Source of the DNA: a virus
Virus record (IMG/VR): IMGVR_UViG_3300032299_001203
Coordinates: 40,087 to 104,086 of that record
Direction: 5' to 3' (one strand)
Length of the DNA: 64,000 nucleotides
Notes under the pieces: model-generated
The model's input: only the letters and a program-made list of their open reading frames with translations
Databases searched by the model: none
What the model was told of the DNA's origin: nothing
Position numbers and translations under genes: made by a program
Shown: positions 12,201-19,481 of the stretch, one piece after another
Layout: every line of letters starts with the position of its first letter
How positions within the stretch are numbered: position 1 is the first letter of the stretch

Positions 12201-12446
12201 ATGACGTTAATTAACAATAGTGATTCATTATATTCTCAAACACGAGATGACACATATGAATTTGTTGCTGCACCAGGAACATTGGGTAAATCACAAAATT
12301 ATGTTTCATATACTAGTGACGTAACAAATCAAACTTACAACAACTTTAGCCAATTTGCTATTAAGGTTGTTCTATCAACATCAGATAACACTTTTGTTCC
12401 TTACCTTTCGGACATTCGTGCTATCGCTCTACCATCGGCGGTTTAA
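6201..12446 (+). CDS. Giant DUF4815 baseplate/virion structural protein, 2,081 aa
   Basis: The N-terminus (EPYYDDFDVTKNYHRILFKPG, with VQARELTQSQTILQNQI following) is the hallmark of DUF4815, a domain found in large structural proteins next to gp8 in T4-like marine phages. In that position T4 carries gp9/gp10, so a wedge or fibre-anchoring role is likely. The protein is a long chain of beta-rich segments. Around residues 1855-1925 it has a pair of G-x-GY repeats (GGTGYNAQT, NPGSGYITTP) like those in gp8. A helical segment (RWQMRDISDLESRVNNIEYYTALNTLE) lies near residue 985. It is by far the largest gene in the window. Confidence 0.75.
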   Translation: MALNFNVEPYYDDFDVTKNYHRILFKPGYSVQARELTQSQTILQNQITSFADAIFAQNTPVSGGKVTVNQNVHFLKLNAITPSGLTTIAASFENGTIYSQDGSIVAKVVAFAEATSTSIGVDGDPPTLMVTYITGNKFNSGDTIYLNGSNYIATVITSSVGNEATGKGSIASISRGIFYVKGNFVTASEDTVILSKYNENPSLRVGLNATETIIDSNDDTTLLDPALGATNYQAPGADRYLISLSLETRPLTLGDDDNFIELVRLAEGSIQKQVDGTVYSVIDDYFAKRTNDTNGDFIVNDYTLTPKANTINSSKYDIGISKGVSYVRGYRLENQSPVSLINDRARTQDSVLNNPTFIDYGNYFFVNSSNGVFDVTTLPPVDFHTVDKTSISLTNENSYNSTRAATGYIRNMIYSSTSNTANGSAYIYKAYVFGIQNQTLTANVAAGSANNSYITLPSTNQFSNVANAYYNVTVSIDKGTSAGDFRVITSYDAASKIAYVDRPFTVAPTTSSQFTLRFDVTDIETIIKATPGISYNITANATIDTSSKQTNDVLADTVLQNPNAPELLFNLGNQYVSYANNTSYLTTQVFRNVAFGISGGNIVATLTFGSAPVSTLSFLGSGTLSADAVSQNFQIIVTNPGSNAGLRAGQTLPWNILSRTCSITGAGSTATFTTPSSDLTSFTATIIAKSFVKAGNDTSYIIKAKNLVTGNTTGVNLSGTNVNSYSYVDTNQGQVYITWQGLVNPGSPQKLYITDVKRIVKIIDTKSQATFPTDAMLSDPSYDITNRFTFDNGQRDSHYDFATITLGVGQPAIKGNLLVVLDYYATTGGDGYYSVMSYLAPISSSPEDYAEIPSYTSSTGNPYQLKDCLDFRPSLINAQPDFTIRASASGSGALGAYIPVDLSIFESNYGYYLSRKDKLVLTKDRSFEIIQGTPSSNPIAPGEPDGALVIANLTHDPYTAYIPGEVTGELPNLSIERVKHKRWQMRDISDLESRVNNIEYYTALNTLEKGAASLQIADGNGLNRFKNGILVDDFSSYAASDISNNDYLVSINRRTKQMTAAQVVKNFPLQSLSLVYNMGQLDSTSANNLGYKITTAGKSNFFMLAYTTANVITQQIASRTVNLNPFAVSLNSGIMDLTPPMDNWVDTEKAPDLLIVDPNLQVYRASDQVNVLQVGDWKTTVATTTDNVIAAGRNWRVNQVTTYTEQQQKTVLGNYDKLSSSYLETSGYITDVSILPYIRQQFLQFNTYGMLVNTDVSVYFDGVLVDKYIRKPNIIELTNVSGSFVDGDVIGLFAGGNFTPYAKIVSYYVNPQNSNVRLYVVTLEGITFNSGVTLQNAKFNTSGQYQSSTASGRIASYTGVSGRLRSANSTTSIQLSVASSNTDIYTGQTLYVISGSGAGQSSVISAYNTTTKTATLTTGVGAAANDIYSIGKLTTNEVGMLSGIFALPGATFKTGQRTFRVDNRIAGNIGSETTFSEATFHASGLQTTKQGVNYASSIDSAKNTFTQTQTKTNVSSYNYTTVWDPVAQTFIIDKDNYPNGCFLDSIKVFFATKPSTGYAPVTISIVGTVNGYPGGETLDHSQVTLTAEHIKTSNDPHYLNPNTYTVFKFPTPVYLEPNKLYAFILKCPTSNEYTIYTAQNGDTAISSSVKNLPTDPTPATTTKINSAPYVGSLFVSQNSQTWTADQNESMMFVVERCVFDVGSQPQIQFVVPNKLPNRKIVGQEIEYYLNANSISNTITSFENTDVSVDAFNISTTDFIPGTTSLGYQYASTVKSSYAGAPTVSVTPGKFGTPTYDDIYLNDGLGQRVLNANSNTSFSLFATMTSVNDAVSPVISDDGLSVYSITWNINNLGLSNNIITIVSGGTGYNAQTVSVTVNSTDGYGSGATAVANVVGGIIDSVRITNPGSGYITTPTMTITDDSTRSGNANASVILAGETSKSGGNALARYFTKKVVLNQGFDSGDLRVYFTAYRPVNTNIYVYYKILSRNDTQKFEEGTWQLMTLINNSDSLYSQTRDDTYEFVAAPGTLGKSQNYVSYTSDVTNQTYNNFSQFAIKVVLSTSDNTFVPYLSDIRAIALPSAV

Positions 12447-12447
12447 T

Positions 12448-12666
12448 ATGTTAGTTAAAGTAACTGGTACAACATTCGTAAGAGATACTAAAACAATGGC
12501 TCTAATCAATCAAGATACAGCTGGTTTGGATGATTACAACTTTAAAAAACAATTAATGGGAAGCCAAAAAGAAGAAATAAATAAAATTAAAAATGAAATC
12601 AACGAAGTAAGAGATGATATTAAAGTCATCAAAAATATGTTGATTCAGTTATCTTCCAGGAAATAA
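12448..12666 (+). CDS. Small coiled-coil protein, 72 aa
   Basis: The start at 12448 lies one base after the stop of the DUF4815 gene; the frame is open further upstream inside that gene, but translational coupling favours 12448. The N-terminus (VTGTTFVRDTKTMALINQD) is a motif known to me from small proteins beside baseplate genes in T4-like marine phages. The second half is a charged coiled coil (EEINKIKNEINEVRDDIKVI). Its partner is unknown; the arrangement suggests a structural or assembly partner of the DUF4815 protein or of the fibre that follows 2 bases later. Confidence 0.65.
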   Translation: MLVKVTGTTFVRDTKTMALINQDTAGLDDYNFKKQLMGSQKEEINKIKNEINEVRDDIKVIKNMLIQLSSRK

Positions 12667-12668
12667 TA

Positions 12669-14870
12669 ATGGCTAATACCGTATCAGTTTTAAACTTTAC
12701 AAATACCTTTGGTGACCTTCTGGCTCAACAAAATATTATTGCAAAAGAATTAAACAATCTTGGTGCCAATAATTATACAAAAGATAGTGGAACATTATTT
12801 GTTAGTGGTATTGGTACAGGACTATCTGTAACAAACACAGCGGCTCTTGGTGCCGCAGTTGTTTCCACAACTTTATCCGTTGGTGGTGATTCAACTTTAC
12901 TTGCAAACGTTTATTTGGATGCTCCTGGTTTTACATTACAAGTTGCAAACAATGCAATTATACACAAACAAATAATTACTGATAATATTACAGCTAACAC
13001 ACTAGTAAGGTCATCAACTCTTAATATTTCAGATGTTGCACGAGTTAACAATTTGACAAGCAACAACGTAGTTTTAACTCCAACATTAAACACCACAGGT
13101 TCTGCTTGGGTTAATAATTTAAGAGCCAATTCTGGTGTATCGGCACCATTCATGATTGCTACAACAAGAGGTATTTTTGAGGACATTACTGCAAATAATC
13201 AAATTACCACAACATTTTTAAATGTAACCACTAATGTCACATCGGACTTAAATGTAACCACCGATGTTCGTGGTAGAGATTTTTTTGGTAGAGTCGGAAC
13301 ATTTGATAGTTTTGTTGCTGGATCAATGACCGTAGCTGGAAATTTTGTAGTTAGTTCACCAACCATTTATTCTTCTAACACCTTTGTGTTAAATGCTAGT
13401 GCTGGTGCAGGTCAAACAAGCACATTAGGTGTTGATCGAGGTATTAGTGGTGCAAATGCTTCTTTTAGATGGAATGAATCATTAAGATATTGGGAAACAC
13501 TTGACGTTCAAAATGGTGAACACTTTAGAGTATTGACCAATATGCATTTAAGTAATTCAACGATGTTGAATAATTCTTTAAATGTGGCAACATCAGCAGC
13601 TGTGTTTGATTTACAAGCACAAGTACGAGCAAATACAAATACATTTACATCAAATGTAAATTTTTTAACAACCACTCTGGCGGCCGCAAATCTTTATTCT
13701 CATACATCATTTGGTCGAGCCAATACATCAGCAAACGTATTTACGGGCACGGACGGTTTTTCTGCCAATGCCACCGACGGAAGAATGTCATTTGATAGTA
13801 ATAATGGTGTTGTAATTTCAGCAACAGGAAATACATTATTTGTAAATACTCCACAAGATTTAACCACCTTATCCAATCCAACATTTAACAGTATTTACAG
13901 TTTAGGTAATCCACTTTCAGTAGAAAATGGTGGTATAGGTGCATCTGAAAAAGTTCAAGGTTTAATTAACTTATTACCATCTACTATTGATGTAGCAAAC
14001 GGATCTATATTGGCCGCTAACGCCAACACAATATATTGGACAACTCGTGGACCATTTTTTGCCAATAACTTAACATTTACACCATTTGGTAGTATTACTC
14101 AGAATACTATTCAATTGGCAGTACAAGACCTCGAAACAAGAAAAGCAACTATTGCTAGTCCGACATTGACAGGAACTCCTGCTGCACCAACTGCAACCAC
14201 CAATACAAATACAACACAAATTGCCACTACTGCTTTTGTTAATACATCAATTGATTCAGTATTAAATTCTACAACCACCAAAAATATTAGTATCAGCGGT
14301 AATGCCGGCACAGTTACAAATGGTGTATATACCAATCAATCGTATTCCGATCCATCATTTATTGCATCTTTGGCTTCAACGAAAGTAACAGGTTCAATAC
14401 CTGGTTCTCAAATTAGTGGTGCCATATCAGGAACAGCCGCAGGCGTAACTGGATTTACAATTAATCAAAGTGTTGGTACCGGTGATAATACAAGATTTAA
14501 TTCTCTTGGTGTTGGCACAGCCGCTTCTGGTACTGCAGGTGAAATTCGAGCAACTAATAACATCACTGCTTATTATTCAGACGACAGATTAAAAACACGT
14601 TTGGGTACCATTGAAAATGCTTTAGATAAATTGATGACTTTAAGTGGTTTTTATCACGAAGCCAATGAAACCGCTCAAAAATTAGGGTATACACCAATAA
14701 GAGAGGTTGGTCTTTCAGCTCAAGAAGTTCAAAGAATTATGCCCGAAGTAGTTGCACCAGCACCAATTGATGACAAATATTTAACTATTCGTTATGAAAG
14801 ATTGATTCCTTTGTTGGTTGAAGCAATAAAAGAATTAAAAGCCGAAGTGGATTTGTTAAAATCCAAATAA
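12669..14870 (+). CDS. Tail fibre with C-terminal peptidase S74 auto-cleaving chaperone
   Basis: A 733-residue fibre. After a long beta/Asn-rich shaft come phage fibre repeats of the type SPTLTGTPAAPTATTNTNTTQIATTAFV (read in two parts, about residues 497-523). The last ~97 residues form an intramolecular chaperone (peptidase S74): SDDRLKTR starts at Ser637 (codon 14577-14579), followed by GLSAQEVQRIMPEVV and a final coiled coil (LIPLLVEAIKELKAEVDLL). In this family the chaperone trimerises, folds the fibre and then cuts itself off just before the conserved Ser, so cleavage is expected between Tyr636 and Ser637. Likely a receptor-binding or side fibre. Confidence 0.85.
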   Translation: MANTVSVLNFTNTFGDLLAQQNIIAKELNNLGANNYTKDSGTLFVSGIGTGLSVTNTAALGAAVVSTTLSVGGDSTLLANVYLDAPGFTLQVANNAIIHKQIITDNITANTLVRSSTLNISDVARVNNLTSNNVVLTPTLNTTGSAWVNNLRANSGVSAPFMIATTRGIFEDITANNQITTTFLNVTTNVTSDLNVTTDVRGRDFFGRVGTFDSFVAGSMTVAGNFVVSSPTIYSSNTFVLNASAGAGQTSTLGVDRGISGANASFRWNESLRYWETLDVQNGEHFRVLTNMHLSNSTMLNNSLNVATSAAVFDLQAQVRANTNTFTSNVNFLTTTLAAANLYSHTSFGRANTSANVFTGTDGFSANATDGRMSFDSNNGVVISATGNTLFVNTPQDLTTLSNPTFNSIYSLGNPLSVENGGIGASEKVQGLINLLPSTIDVANGSILAANANTIYWTTRGPFFANNLTFTPFGSITQNTIQLAVQDLETRKATIASPTLTGTPAAPTATTNTNTTQIATTAFVNTSIDSVLNSTTTKNISISGNAGTVTNGVYTNQSYSDPSFIASLASTKVTGSIPGSQISGAISGTAAGVTGFTINQSVGTGDNTRFNSLGVGTAASGTAGEIRATNNITAYYSDDRLKTRLGTIENALDKLMTLSGFYHEANETAQKLGYTPIREVGLSAQEVQRIMPEVVAPAPIDDKYLTIRYERLIPLLVEAIKELKAEVDLLKSK

Positions 14871-14878
14871 AATTAAAA

Positions 14879-14885
14879 CTAAATA
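14879..14885 (+). promoter_or_regulatory. Late-promoter-like motif CTAAATA
   Basis: It lies 15 bases upstream of the ATG at 14901, with an AGGAT ribosome site between. The surrounding 11 bases (AACTAAATACC) recur exactly at 35102-35112 in front of gp13. Assignment is by similarity to the T4 late consensus only. Confidence 0.4.
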
Positions 14886-14900
14886 CCAATAGGATAAAGA

Positions 14901-15242
14901 ATGCCGGCCGGTTACCAAGATTTATTTTTAGAACAAGGCACAACCTTTTCAACAACCATTACCTTAGATGATGTTGATGGTGTGGCTTATGATTTGACTG
15001 GCATGCAGGCCAAAGGACAAATAAGAAGGTCTTATTATTCTGCTAATGCCACAGCCACTTTTATTGTGTCGATTCCTAGCCCAACAGAAGGTGGTATTAT
15101 TTTGAATCTGGCTGCAAATACGACAGCAAATATTGCAGCAGGTAGATATGTATATGATGTGGCAATTAAAGATTCATCTAACATAATCACTAGAGTTTTA
15201 GAAGGTACTGTTAGTGTTCTTCCACAAGTAACTAGGTTTTAA
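14901..15242 (+). CDS. Small beta-rich virion protein, 113 aa
   Basis: The N-terminus (LFLEQGTTFSTTITL) and the body (DLTGMQAKGQIRR, then GRYVYDVAIKDSSN and EGTVSVLP) give the layout of a single immunoglobulin-like or BppU-like beta sandwich found in small structural proteins of T4-like marine phages. It is probably a fibre-base or virion decoration protein. It is followed after 2 bases by the next small gene. Fold and role are inferred; no enzyme motif is present. Confidence 0.55.
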   Translation: MPAGYQDLFLEQGTTFSTTITLDDVDGVAYDLTGMQAKGQIRRSYYSANATATFIVSIPSPTEGGIILNLAANTTANIAAGRYVYDVAIKDSSNIITRVLEGTVSVLPQVTRF

Positions 15243-15244
15243 AA

Positions 15245-15469
15245 ATGCCAGGACAAGTAATAGGCACAGTCAATGTGCAAGTTAATACTCAGAAAGCCAG
15301 TGCGGTCAGGTCGATTACCTATGGTGCCAGAACATTAAAAAGTGCCACAGATTTATCAATGACTGGTGCAGAAGATGGAGAAGTTGTGGTTTATGATGGA
15401 GCTACAAATTCGTTTAAAGTGGCTCCTGTATCTGCCACAGCAACTAGTTTGGATGCCGGAGAGTTCTGA
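15245..15469 (+). CDS. Small structural protein ending in LDAGEF, 74 aa
   Basis: A short protein with a segment DLSMTGAEDGEVVVYDGATNSFKV that resembles the linker seen in marine phage fibre proteins ('...DGEVLVYD...'). It ends in SLDAGEF, a version of the C-terminal DGGxF tail found on the next three genes. Its TGA stop overlaps the next ATG (TGATG, 15467-15471), so the two are translationally coupled. Function is unknown; probably part of the fibre assembly. Confidence 0.55.
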   Translation: MPGQVIGTVNVQVNTQKASAVRSITYGARTLKSATDLSMTGAEDGEVVVYDGATNSFKVAPVSATATSLDAGEF

Positions 15470-15705
15470 TGGCCAATACGACCATACAGATACTTCGTTC
15501 ATATGCAAACACAAGGCCGTCAAATCTAGATGATGGTGAATTGGCGTACTCTTTTGTATCCAATACATTTTTTATTGGTGATAGAAATGGTAAAATAATT
15601 ACGGTTGGTGGTTTAACCACTACGGAAAATGCAGCAAATACAGTAGTTCTTAGGGATGCAAATGGTAATATTAATGTTGCAACCATAGACGGTGGAAATT
15701 TCTAA
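15469..15705 (+). CDS. Small protein resembling a lone fibre N-terminal domain, 78 aa
   Basis: The whole protein (ILRSYANTRPSNLDDGELAYS, FIGDRNGKIITVGG, ending ATIDGGNF) matches the first 50 residues of the fibre that follows at 15747, plus the shared DGGxF tail. The GELAYS core resembles the N-terminal attachment domain of the Mtd-type receptor-binding proteins. It may be a truncated duplicate of a fibre gene or a stand-alone adaptor or cap. Confidence 0.55.
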   Translation: MANTTIQILRSYANTRPSNLDDGELAYSFVSNTFFIGDRNGKIITVGGLTTTENAANTVVLRDANGNINVATIDGGNF

Positions 15706-15708
15706 ATA
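15702..15708 (+). promoter_or_regulatory. Late-promoter-like motif CTAAATA
   Basis: It overlaps the stop of the 78-residue gene and lies 38 bases before the ATG at 15747, leaving room for a leader with an AAGGA ribosome site. This spacing is good for a T4-type late promoter. Confidence 0.4.
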
Positions 15709-15746
15709 GTAGTAGTGGACAACTAGCCTAATAATAAGGAAAAAAA

Positions 15747-17720
15747 ATGGCAAATACAAATATTTTAATCAAACGTTCATCGAGCACAGGACGCCCAAGT
15801 TCGCTCGCTGCTGGTGAATTAGCGTACTCGTATCAATCAAACACATTATTCTTAGGTACTGCCGCAGGTAATGGTGCTATCAACGTTGGTGGTATATACT
15901 ACACCCAAGCCATTGATAATGCCACTGCTGCTGCAACTCCAGATACCATTGTTAAACGAGATGCCACAGGCAACGCTTCGTTTAATTTCATTACTGCCAA
16001 CATTATTGGTACTATTCAAGGTACTGCAAATGCTGCTGTACAATTACAAAACTCTAGAGATTTCGCTATTTCTGGTGGTGACATTACTGCTAGTGCTGTA
16101 GGTTTTAATGGTACAGGTAACGTAACACTAAATGCTTCACTTAATGCTATTCCCGGTTTATCTGCTGGATCATACGGTTCTTCGACTGCAATTCCAGTTG
16201 TTACTGTTGCCGCTAATGGTCGTATTACTTCAATTAGCACATCTTCAATTTCTACTGAGTTTACTTTAAATGGTGATTCTGGTACTACAACCATTTCTGG
16301 TGGTGATACACTTACTCTTACTGGTGGTGCTGGTATTACAAGTAATGTTTCCGGTGATACAGTCACTTTTGATGTAGATAATACAGTTGTTCGTTCAAAT
16401 ACAGCAATCACAAGTCAGACTATTGATGGCAACATTACAATTTCTGGTAACTTAACAGTTCAAGGCTCACACACAACAGTTAACACATCCACATTGAATG
16501 TTGTTGATCCATTAATTATCTTAGCTTCAAATAACACATCTGATGCAGTTGATATTGGTTTTGCTGCTCATTACAATGATGGTTCTACAAACAGACATAC
16601 CGGTTTCTTCCGTGATGCTGGTACAAAAGAATACCACGTATTTGATAACTACACTCCTGAATTGGTTGGTAATAGCATTGATGTTGCTAATGCATCTTTT
16701 AGACATGCAAACGTTAATGCATCAGTAGTTAAAGGTAATTTGATTGCCACAACAGCCGTATCTGATGGTTTTTATGGTAATACAGGCGCTGTATTGAATT
16801 TGTATCCAAATCAAGCATATGCCGCATCAGGTAACCAATATATTGTTGTTGATCCAACTGCACCAAATCATATTCATCTTCGTGCTGGTGGTACAATTGA
16901 TGCTTCTACTGCTGAATTGTATTTGGGTGGTGAACAAACTAATGTTAATGTAAGTGACACTACAAAAGAAGTATACATTCGTGCAAACAATGCTCATGTA
17001 ACAACATTTGCTAACAATGGTACATTAATTGTTTCTAATAAAGTTATTGCTAATGGTCTCAATCTAAACGACCACTCACAAGCTGCATTTGATAAGGCCA
17101 ATTCTTCTGTAACATCTACAACATCATTAACATTAGGTCAGTTAGTTATTGGCACTGGTAGTAATACTGTTGCAACATTGGCAAATTCAACATATGTGTT
17201 AACCGGTTCTTTATCTGCTTCTAAAACAATCACATCACTCACAGTTGATGCTTATGGTCGTGTAACTGCTGCCACTGGTGCTGATATTGCAATCGATACT
17301 TCTGCAATTACTTCTGGCACATTGAGTGTTGAAAGAGGCGGTACAGGTCAATCTTCATTTACAACAGGTGCAATTCTTGTTGGTAATGGTTCAGGTGGTT
17401 TACAGACTCTTGCTAATTCAACATTCACAGCAACGGGTTCTGGTGCTTCGAACAACACAATATCTTCAGTAACCGTTGATTCGTATGGCCGTTTAACAGC
17501 TACAACGTTCTCGGCAATTTCTGGTTTAACTGTTGGTCAAGGTGGTACAGGTCGTTCAACATTTACCACAAACGGTATTATATATGGTAATTCCACAGAC
17601 GGTCAATTGGTAACTGCTGCCGCAGGTACCGCTGATCAGACATGGAGTAATCAAATTCTTACTGTTACGAATGCTGGTGTTCCAGTTTGGACTAGGTCTT
17701 TAGATGGCGGCACATTCTAA
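15747..17720 (+). CDS. Long tail-fibre protein with GELAYS N-terminus, 657 aa
   Basis: The N-terminus (IKRSSSTGRPSSLAAGELAYS) resembles the Mtd N-terminal attachment domain. The shaft contains NVVDPLIILASNN and the block HYNDGSTNRHTGFFRDAG, known to me from fibre proteins of T4-like marine phages. It then has AAFDKAN and repeated 'VD-x-YGR-T' and 'GGTGQSSFTT' units (about residues 490-640). These are typical repeating beta modules of fibre shafts. The end, SLDGGTF, is the shared C-terminal tail. A host-recognition fibre or fibre shaft is the best reading; there is no S74 chaperone. Confidence 0.75.
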   Translation: MANTNILIKRSSSTGRPSSLAAGELAYSYQSNTLFLGTAAGNGAINVGGIYYTQAIDNATAAATPDTIVKRDATGNASFNFITANIIGTIQGTANAAVQLQNSRDFAISGGDITASAVGFNGTGNVTLNASLNAIPGLSAGSYGSSTAIPVVTVAANGRITSISTSSISTEFTLNGDSGTTTISGGDTLTLTGGAGITSNVSGDTVTFDVDNTVVRSNTAITSQTIDGNITISGNLTVQGSHTTVNTSTLNVVDPLIILASNNTSDAVDIGFAAHYNDGSTNRHTGFFRDAGTKEYHVFDNYTPELVGNSIDVANASFRHANVNASVVKGNLIATTAVSDGFYGNTGAVLNLYPNQAYAASGNQYIVVDPTAPNHIHLRAGGTIDASTAELYLGGEQTNVNVSDTTKEVYIRANNAHVTTFANNGTLIVSNKVIANGLNLNDHSQAAFDKANSSVTSTTSLTLGQLVIGTGSNTVATLANSTYVLTGSLSASKTITSLTVDAYGRVTAATGADIAIDTSAITSGTLSVERGGTGQSSFTTGAILVGNGSGGLQTLANSTFTATGSGASNNTISSVTVDSYGRLTATTFSAISGLTVGQGGTGRSTFTTNGIIYGNSTDGQLVTAAAGTADQTWSNQILTVTNAGVPVWTRSLDGGTF

Positions 17721-17752
17721 AGTAGTTTTATAATCTATATTATTTTTTATGT

Positions 17753-17770
17753 GGCCACTTTCGGGTGGCC
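17753..17770 (+). other. GC-rich hairpin with TTCG loop between fibre and coiled-coil genes
   Basis: GGCCAC (17753-17758) pairs with GTGGCC (17765-17770); an inner T-G pair closes a TTCG tetraloop, a very stable loop in RNA. No T-run follows, so a classical terminator on the + strand is not supported. The 70-base gap also carries an AGGAG ribosome site before 17791. It may protect or process the message. Confidence 0.5.
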
Positions 17771-17790
17771 CAACAATTTAGGAGTTTGAA

Positions 17791-18474
17791 ATGGGAAATG
17801 AAAAGTTTGTTAATTATTATATTGAAAATTTAATTGCCACGATGAATGATTGTTTGATAAGAAACATATCATTACAAGTAAACGAAAGAATTAGTAAAGA
17901 AGCAATTGAAGATCAATCTAAAGCAATTGAAGATTTACAAAATACTATTGAATCTTTAAAAAAAGAAAATCATTTTTTACAAGATAATAGACAGGTTTCT
18001 GACCAAGAAAAATATCAAAATTTAGAAAATAGTATTAAAGAGCATTTAAATACCATTAGAGGTTTAAATGAACGAATTGCTGAAGCCGACAAACTTAAAA
18101 ATGAATATGAAAATGTAAAACATCAGGTTCAACATGTTGATACATTTAGAAATGAATTGATTAAAACTCAAAAAGAATTGGAAGAAGTTAAATCACAAAA
18201 TGTTAGTCAACAAAGTTTGAATGACCAAGTTAATAGACTACAAGCTGAACTCACCAATTCACAAAATATTATCATTCAAAAAAATGGTATTATTGAGAAA
18301 ATTAATATTGATAGAGATAAAACAATTGCTGAACTATCAGAAAAAATTGAATATTTACAATTAACTCCTGCCAAGCGAAAAAAAATTGATGAAGAAAGAG
18401 CCAAAGAAATAGAAGCTCCTGCTTCAGATTTATTTGTTTCCGATACATTAGATAGGGACGGCGGAAGTTTTTAA
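17791..18474 (+). CDS. Coiled-coil protein, 227 aa
   Basis: Almost the whole protein is predicted coiled coil: charged heptads from about residue 30 to 200 (for example SKAIEDLQNTIESLKKENHF). It ends with SDTLDRDGGSF, giving the DGGxF tail shared with its upstream neighbours. It has a proper AGGAG ribosome site. No catalytic motif. Such proteins lie among fibre genes in T4-like marine phages; a scaffold, fibre chaperone or whisker-like role is possible but not shown. Confidence 0.6.
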   Translation: MGNEKFVNYYIENLIATMNDCLIRNISLQVNERISKEAIEDQSKAIEDLQNTIESLKKENHFLQDNRQVSDQEKYQNLENSIKEHLNTIRGLNERIAEADKLKNEYENVKHQVQHVDTFRNELIKTQKELEEVKSQNVSQQSLNDQVNRLQAELTNSQNIIIQKNGIIEKINIDRDKTIAELSEKIEYLQLTPAKRKKIDEERAKEIEAPASDLFVSDTLDRDGGSF

Positions 18475-18478
18475 GTAA

Positions 18479-19141
18479 ATGGCAATTGCAAACACGACTG
18501 TAAAGTTAAAAAATTCAGGTGTAGCAAATAATGTACCATCATCACTATTATTTGGTGAGTTGGCGATCAATTACGCCGATGGAAAATTATTTTATAAAAA
18601 CGCCAACAATTCAATTGTAGCATTTACTTCTGGTGCAAATGCTTCCAATACATCATCATTTGCAACTGTTAATGCAAATTCATCTTTAGTTCTTGCTACA
18701 TCCTCTACAGACACATTAAATTTAGCGGCCGCAAATGGTATTAGTATTACAACTAATACAATCACCAAAACAATTACATTTGGTGATGCAGCCACTCAAC
18801 AATTAGCTCAAGCAGCTTTTGATGCCGCAAATAATGCTTCTAGTGGAGGTGGCGGAGTATTAACTTCTACGGTCAATACTTTTTTAGGTAATGGTTCAAA
18901 TAGATTTTTTAATTTAACGGTAACACCTACAGATATTAATTATACAACTTTAGTAATTGGTGGTGTTTCACAACCTAGAAGTTATTATACGGTTGCTGGT
19001 TCTTTATTAACAACCAGTTCAGCACCAGCAAACAACATTATTGTTGAAGTAACCACGGTAGGCACATCCAATACAACACTATATACCATTAATTACACAA
19101 CAAATAATATTCTTAGTCCATTTTTATTAATGGGCGCTTAA
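18479..19141 (+). CDS. Fibre-like structural protein, 220 aa
   Basis: Begins with a GELAINYADGKLFYK segment, a variant of the GELAYS fibre N-terminus. An LAQAAFDAANN repeat unit follows near residue 110, then a glycine linker (SSGGGG). The C-terminal beta domain (about residues 130-215) contains LVIGGVSQPRSYYTVAG, resembling fibre-tip or head-decoration domains of marine phages; a related domain ends the protein at 24144-25502. Short fibre or fibre-tip role inferred. Confidence 0.6.
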   Translation: MAIANTTVKLKNSGVANNVPSSLLFGELAINYADGKLFYKNANNSIVAFTSGANASNTSSFATVNANSSLVLATSSTDTLNLAAANGISITTNTITKTITFGDAATQQLAQAAFDAANNASSGGGGVLTSTVNTFLGNGSNRFFNLTVTPTDINYTTLVIGGVSQPRSYYTVAGSLLTTSSAPANNIIVEVTTVGTSNTTLYTINYTTNNILSPFLLMGA

Positions 19142-19151
19142 AGGAAAAAAT

Positions 19152-19481
19152 ATGGGGATAGTTTATAAAGTACTAGGACAATCCAATCCAACGGCAAATA
19201 CTGCTGGAACATTGTATACTGTGCCTGGAGGAACTAGTGCAGTAATTAGTACTGTTACTGTATGTAATCAATCAGCTACACCTGCATGGTTTAATCTTGC
19301 GGTTCAACCAGCTGGTGCACCATTGGCAGCCAAACATTATGTGAATTTCAATACTCCAGTTCCTGGAAATGATACAGTTTCTTTAACACTTGGTATTACT
19401 TTGGGTAATACTGACATCTTATCTTGTAATGCCAATACTAGCACCGTAAGCTTTAATGTATTTGGCAGCGAGATAAGTTAA
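19152..19481 (+). CDS. Small beta-rich virion protein, 109 aa
   Basis: A compact beta protein: YKVLGQSNPTANTAGTLYTVP, TVTVCNQSATPAWFNLAV, then LTLGITLGNTDILS. The pattern (message about 'TLYTVPGGTSAVISTV') is shared with 23797-24135, which has 'TIYTAPAGVTTVILLA'. Such proteins are common small decoration or fibre-associated beta sandwiches in marine T4-like phages. It has a good AAGGA ribosome site. No enzymatic motif. Confidence 0.6.
   Translation: MGIVYKVLGQSNPTANTAGTLYTVPGGTSAVISTVTVCNQSATPAWFNLAVQPAGAPLAAKHYVNFNTPVPGNDTVSLTLGITLGNTDILSCNANTSTVSFNVFGSEIS

Noticed and set aside
16016-16411. 131-codon minus-strand frame inside the 657-residue fibre
   Set aside because: Repetitive Val/Pro/Glu composition mirrors the Thr/Gly repeats of the fibre; no start signals.
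17720-17790. GC-rich hairpin as a terminator for the fibre gene
   Set aside because: No T-run follows it on the + strand; the T-rich stretch lies before it. Kept only as a structural element.
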